Shown here piece by piece: positions 7,923 through 10,757 of a stretch of DNA of 10,757 nucleotides (positions are counted from its first letter, which is position 1; each line of letters starts with the position of its first letter). Position numbers and translations under genes: made by a program. This DNA comes from Phoronis ovalis (lineage: Eukaryota > Phoronida > Phoronidae), in NCBI GenBank assembly GCA_028565635.1, contig JAOXYB010060291.1, positions 1 through 10,757 on the forward strand, in the 5' to 3' direction. The notes beneath the pieces are model-generated. The model was not told where the DNA came from, searched no databases, and saw only the letters and a list, made by a program, of their open reading frames with translations.

Positions 7923-8347
7923 CTGGGGGGTACTCAAGGTTTTTTGACTACGAGGATGTACCGCGGAACCCGGCCAATCCAAAATATTAGCTTGTGCATG
8001 GTAGCAAACCCAATTCAAATTTGTTTTAATTTTAGGGTAACAATCCAAATTTTGTAAAATATAAGGGTAGCAATCCAAAATTTTAAAACATTTCAGTATA
8101 GCAATCCATTTTTATGCAAACTGACTGATATAAACCAAATTCCAAAATTTATTTATGGATACAAACCTAAAAGTAATCCAAATTATTTGCTGTAAGCAGT
8201 GGGTAACAATCCAAATTTTTGCATATCTTTTACGGTAGCCAAATCATAAAAAATACAGTAAGAAGTATACAATCATCCAAATCTAAAATTTTCAACTGGG
8301 CTGCACACCCCCTCCAAAAAAATAACTTGAGTACACCCCCGGGGTTG
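7923..8347. mobile_element. Inner inverted-repeat element nested in the outer one
   Basis: The left end CTGGGGGGTACTCAAGG and the reverse complement of the right end, CAACCCCGGGGGTGTACTCA, form inverted repeats of about 50 bases with a T-rich stretch after them. GGTCC flanks it at 7918-7922 and 8348-8352, matching a target duplication of five to six bases inside the outer element's left arm. The interior is AT-rich and carries CAATCCAAAT repeats. Confidence 0.7.
8030..8225. repeat. Degenerate ~30-bp repeats, GGGTA(A/G)CAATCCAAAT
   Basis: The core CAATCC occurs at 8041, 8071, 8102 and 8207, with further worn copies ('aaaccaaattcc', 'agtaatccaaat', 'tcatccaaatc') up to about 8285. The first three are 30-31 bases apart. 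It is an internal minisatellite-like array of the inner element. Confidence 0.65.
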
Positions 8348-8704
8348 GGTCCTGGCCACCTAATATCTCAAACCAGCCGAAGATTGAAAATACTTACATG
8401 TACTTTCTTAATTAAATAAATGAATTTCATCCAAATTTTTGCTTCCGTCTATTCCTTGACTATTCCACTTCTTATACCACCATATGTAGATAACTTAATC
8501 AAAGATTCAACAGCACATATCTCATGATATCTGTCAGTATAAAATCCAAAATGCACCCTTGAAGGTTCGTTCATCCATTGTATGGATATTGTGCTATTAT
8601 GCGTGAAGGCTAGTTGAACTTCGGCTGGTTTGAGGTATGAGGTGGCCAGGATTCTGCGGACAACCGTAGGCTGTGCATATAGTAGGGTCATGCTTGCAGG
8701 ACTA

Positions 8705-9365
8705 TTTCAGCTATAGGTCTGCAACAGTGTTAAGATTTACTTAGTAAGCTGAATATTATATCGCACTTGTTTGTAAAATGAAATTGTTAAGCATTAATTC
8801 ATTGTAGGAACTTGTGTTATGTCTTAATGTTTATCCAATTACGATAAAATCTCAATAAATTTATTTACAACATTCATTGTTTGATGCTCCAAACTAGGAT
8901 ATACAAAACTCTAAGTCCATACACTAACTATTAATTCACCTGGTTTTCTAGCTTGGCCAAGCACACTGCGTCATCTTAAATTAAACAGATGCATTAAGAC
9001 AACAGTGACAATTAAATAACTATAATAGTCAGCTTATCATTGAGAAGAACCCAGAATAGCTCCAAGCTTGTCACTCACTGCATTCTTTACAGACTATAGG
9101 TCCGAGACTCCCGATACACCACGCGCCCAGCAAATACTTTTTCAACAAATCTATTTTGTTGCTCTTTATCGAAGTAAAAGTTTCAAATATATGTTTAGAT
9201 GATTCCACCACCATTACAAAATTTAGCTAAATAATGTAATTGTTAGCCGTATGAAACCCTGGTATGAAATATACTCAGTTCTCCATGGGGGGGGGGTTCA
9301 CTGTACCTTGTACTTCCGTTTATTGCTCTGTCTAGCAGACGAAATTGTGTTCTTTTAATATACAA
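8705..9365. other. Intergenic, probable promoter of the coiled-coil gene
   Basis: No convincing gene is seen. A 10-G run lies at 9287-9296, about 70 bases before the next start codon. A minus-strand frame at about 9110-9190 has protein-like wording but no sound splice sites. Confidence 0.4.
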
Positions 9366-9435
9366 ATGGCACATGGAGGCAATAATGGTGTTTCGGTCAC
9401 TATACTGGGTAACAGCATGCGAGGATTGCAACAAG
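9366..9435 (+). CDS. Coiled-coil gene exon 1
   Basis: It holds 23 codons plus one base, from ATG at 9366-9368. The purine at -3 and G at +4 fit a good animal start context. The donor is AAG|GTAATA. No upstream in-frame ATG competes closely. Confidence 0.7.
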
Positions 9436-10600
9436 GTAATATATTTTAAACATGTTTAAATAATAAAATATATATATAATTTAGTCAAACCCGCAACTTA
9501 CATGTTAACTACAGAGCTTTCACTGGTTTCAGTCATGTTTTATAAATTATTAGGTTTTATATTATTAATATTATTAATTGTTTGCTGCCTGATTGAACAG
9601 AATGAGCATTCATTCCAGCTGATACGTTTTAAATACTTTAAGAGTTTTTATTCGGAGAGTTATATATATACTTTTCCTAATTCGTAAATTAATCATAAAA
9701 GTTTGTGCTACCACATGAGTAAATTGCGAATTCAGCGTGATATATGTCCAACGCGTACAGCCAGTGAAAACTAGTATCAACTTCAAGTACGGCATTAAAC
9801 TAATTCTAGAAAAGATTTGCTTGGAACAAAGATTGAATGAGCTGCGTCAAAAGCGTCGGCAAACAGAAAACATGCTGGAAGCAGGTATGATTGACTTAAG
9901 TTTAATATTGTTTAGAGATTTTAATAAGGAAATTATTTAGAAATAGATAAACCCCGGGGGGTGACAGTCAGAATAACTGGGTATCCATGTTCGTTATAAA
10001 GGTTAAACAAGCCCCTTTGTGGGACCTAGGACCTTAAAATTCATACCTTTATTGGGACCTATGAGCTCAAAAACTCATACCCTTTTTTGGCCTTTAGGAC
10101 CTTAACAAGAAAAATCGACAACCAAAAAAAAAAAGGACCCTTTTATTATTTTTGGGACTAAATTTTCGTTTTTGTAAGATTTTAAAGCTATTTTATATCC
10201 TTTTCAAGGCGTACTGGGTGCCCGGTCTGAATGCTGAAAAACATACCCTTTTGCCAGGTTTTTTGTAACGAACATGCATATACCCAGTTATTCTAACAGT
10301 CAGCCCCTGGGAGATAAAGGGACATAACCAGATATCTGCCCAAAAGGTAGTGAGGGAACCATAAAAACAAAAACATTGTACTTTAATGATTAAGAAAAAA
10401 ACATTAACATTGAGATATCAAAACCTCTGCTTTTTTGTAATTGTCTCTCAGGAAGACTACTAATGTGTTGTATGTGTTACATATTTTCTTATTTCAGTTA
10501 CTTGTAAATATAACCAGGTGTCTGATACCAACAGTAAAATGATAGAAACCATTAAAGTAGCCAAACACAAAGTGGCACAAATGCAAAGTCAAGCTGACAG
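9366..10600 (+). CDS. Unidentified coiled-coil protein, exons 1-3, 3'-partial
   Basis: Three exons join in exact phase. Exon 1 is 9366-9435: ATG in context ACAAATGG, reading MAHGGNNGVSVTILGNSM and ending CAACAAG|GTAATA. Exon 2 is 9810-9884, with acceptor AATTCTAG and donor GCAG|GTATGA. Exon 3 is 10498-10600, with acceptor TTATTTCAG and donor GACAG|GTATTC. The split codons give Glu at junction 1 and Val at junction 2, and each intron contains in-frame stops. The product so far is about 83 residues. A short glycine/asparagine-rich head is followed by a charged helix (EKICLEQRLNELRQKRRQTE) and KMIETIKVAKHKVAQMQSQA, with hydrophobic residues spaced as in a coiled coil. I do not recognise the family; a structural or complex-forming role is inference. 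The gene continues past the right edge. Confidence 0.75.
9810..9884 (+). CDS. Coiled-coil gene exon 2
   Basis: It is 75 bases long, taking one base from exon 1 and giving one to exon 3. It encodes a strongly charged helix with leucines at heptad-like spacing. ACTAAT just before the acceptor is a plausible branch site. Confidence 0.75.
9953..10311. mobile_element. MITE copy 2, 359 bp, in intron 2 of the coiled-coil gene
   Basis: It has the same ends and body as 4433-4796: CCCGGGGGGTGACAGTCAG on the left, and CAGTCAGCCCCTGGG closing the right. AGATAAAC (9945-9952) and AGATAAAG (10312-10319) flank it as a 7- to 8-bp target duplication with one mismatch. The middle third differs from copy 1 (TTTTATTATTTTTGGGAC in place of an A-rich tract). 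It is in the same orientation as copy 1 on the plus strand. Confidence 0.85.
10498..10600 (+). CDS. Coiled-coil gene exon 3
   Basis: It is 103 bases long. Only one of its three frames is open throughout, and it is the one set by exon 2. It reads TCKYNQVSDTNSKMIETIK and onward to QSQAD, continuing the helix, and ends two bases into a codon at the donor GTATTC. The next exon is outside the window. Confidence 0.78.
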
Positions 10601-10757
10601 GTATTCTATGTTTGCATAATCAGGCCGTCAGATGGGGGGGGGGGGGGGTAATTGGTGCGAACGCACCCCCTTTTTAAATGGGAGGAACATTAATGTAATG
10701 TTAACGCCCCCCCTTTTAGAATGAACCGCCCTCCCTTTTGACAAGATAACGAGCCCC
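10601..10757. other. Intron 3 start, with poly-G and C-rich repeats
   Basis: This is intron sequence of the coiled-coil gene. A 15-G run lies at 10634-10648. Three C-rich blocks of the form CGC(C/A)CCCCC-TTTT follow near 10663, 10705 and 10729. AACATTA-ATG-TAATGTT near 10687 is a small perfect inverted repeat. It may be the edge of another mobile element cut by the window. Confidence 0.45.

Larger units (their letters stand above)
7868..8704. mobile_element. Outer inverted-repeat element, interrupted
   Basis: The left arm is 7868-7913 (TAGTCCTGCAAGCATTACCC...) plus 8351-8382 (CCTGGCCACCTAATATCTCA...). The right arm, read on the minus strand from 8704, is TAGTCCTGCAAGCATGACCC... directly followed by TCCTGGCCACCTCATACCTC and AACCAGCCGAAG to 8619. 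The right arm is continuous and the left arm is split by a 425-bp insertion. The arms are about 80-85 bases long; without the insertion the element is about 400 bp. No transposase is visible. A flanking target duplication is not clear. Confidence 0.7.

Noticed and set aside
7821-8078. Open frames on both strands across the left transposon arm
   Set aside because: They are explained by the inverted repeats of the nested elements.
8449-8691. 80-codon open frame on the minus strand
   Set aside because: It lies within the outer inverted-repeat element; its first third is the element's right arm. No family is recognised and there are no splice sites.
9105-9195. Minus-strand frame reading DKEQQNRFVEKVFAGRVVY
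   Set aside because: The wording is protein-like, but a stop lies just upstream, the only nearby acceptors are weak, and another frame is open over the same stretch. It is not supported enough to list.
9243-9434. 63-codon open frame on the minus strand
   Set aside because: It is antisense to exon 1 of the coiled-coil gene, which has a good start context and exact splice phase on the plus strand.
9502-9687. 61-codon hydrophobic open frame on the plus strand
   Set aside because: It falls in intron 1 of the coiled-coil gene. The hydrophobic wording is what T-rich intron DNA gives, and no exon boundaries fit.
1-10757. A multi-gene defence or biosynthetic system
   Set aside because: The genes differ in strand, family and apparent role. 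The NB-ARC gene may be immune-related, but nothing links its neighbours to it.

Overview
The window looks like nuclear DNA of an invertebrate animal. It is AT-rich, its genes are split by GT-AG introns, and short non-autonomous DNA transposons sit inside the introns. One gene matches the animal family ANKRD39 and another is a STAND/NB-ARC (NLR-like) gene of the kind expanded in sponges, cnidarians and amphioxus. I cannot name the species; a sponge or cnidarian is a guess. There are no bacterial operons, CRISPR arrays, tRNAs or rRNAs that I can see.

Layout. 1-1169: AT-rich DNA carrying a diverged direct duplication, probably upstream intron of the next gene. 1170-3106 (+): a large exon of an NB-ARC NTPase gene with a complete P-loop, kinase-2, sensor and winged-helix set, but no recognisable TPR or LRR tail; a poly(A) signal lies at 3378. 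3107-3974: convergent 3' ends. 3975-6769 (-): a three-exon ANKRD39 orthologue with matching splice phases, carrying two disabling lesions (a 2-nt gap in exon 2 and an in-frame TGA in exon 3). Its second intron holds a MITE (4433-4796). Its first intron is built from a tandem triplication whose outermost unit contains the real exon 1, while the other two contain dead exon-1 copies. 7085-7277 (-): a probable coding exon of an unidentified gene, readable through one apparent 1-nt slip. 7868-8704: a DNA element interrupted by a second element. 9366-10600 (+): the first three exons of an unrecognised coiled-coil protein, in exact splice phase, with a second MITE copy (9953-10311) in intron 2. The end of the window is poly-G and C-rich repeat.

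The genes show no sign of working together; they are neighbours with separate roles. I found no new multi-gene system. The points most worth checking are the exon-1 triplication, the combination of lesions in ANKRD39 (pseudogene or assembly error), the odd NB-ARC C-terminus, the nested transposon, and the unidentified exon at 7085-7277.
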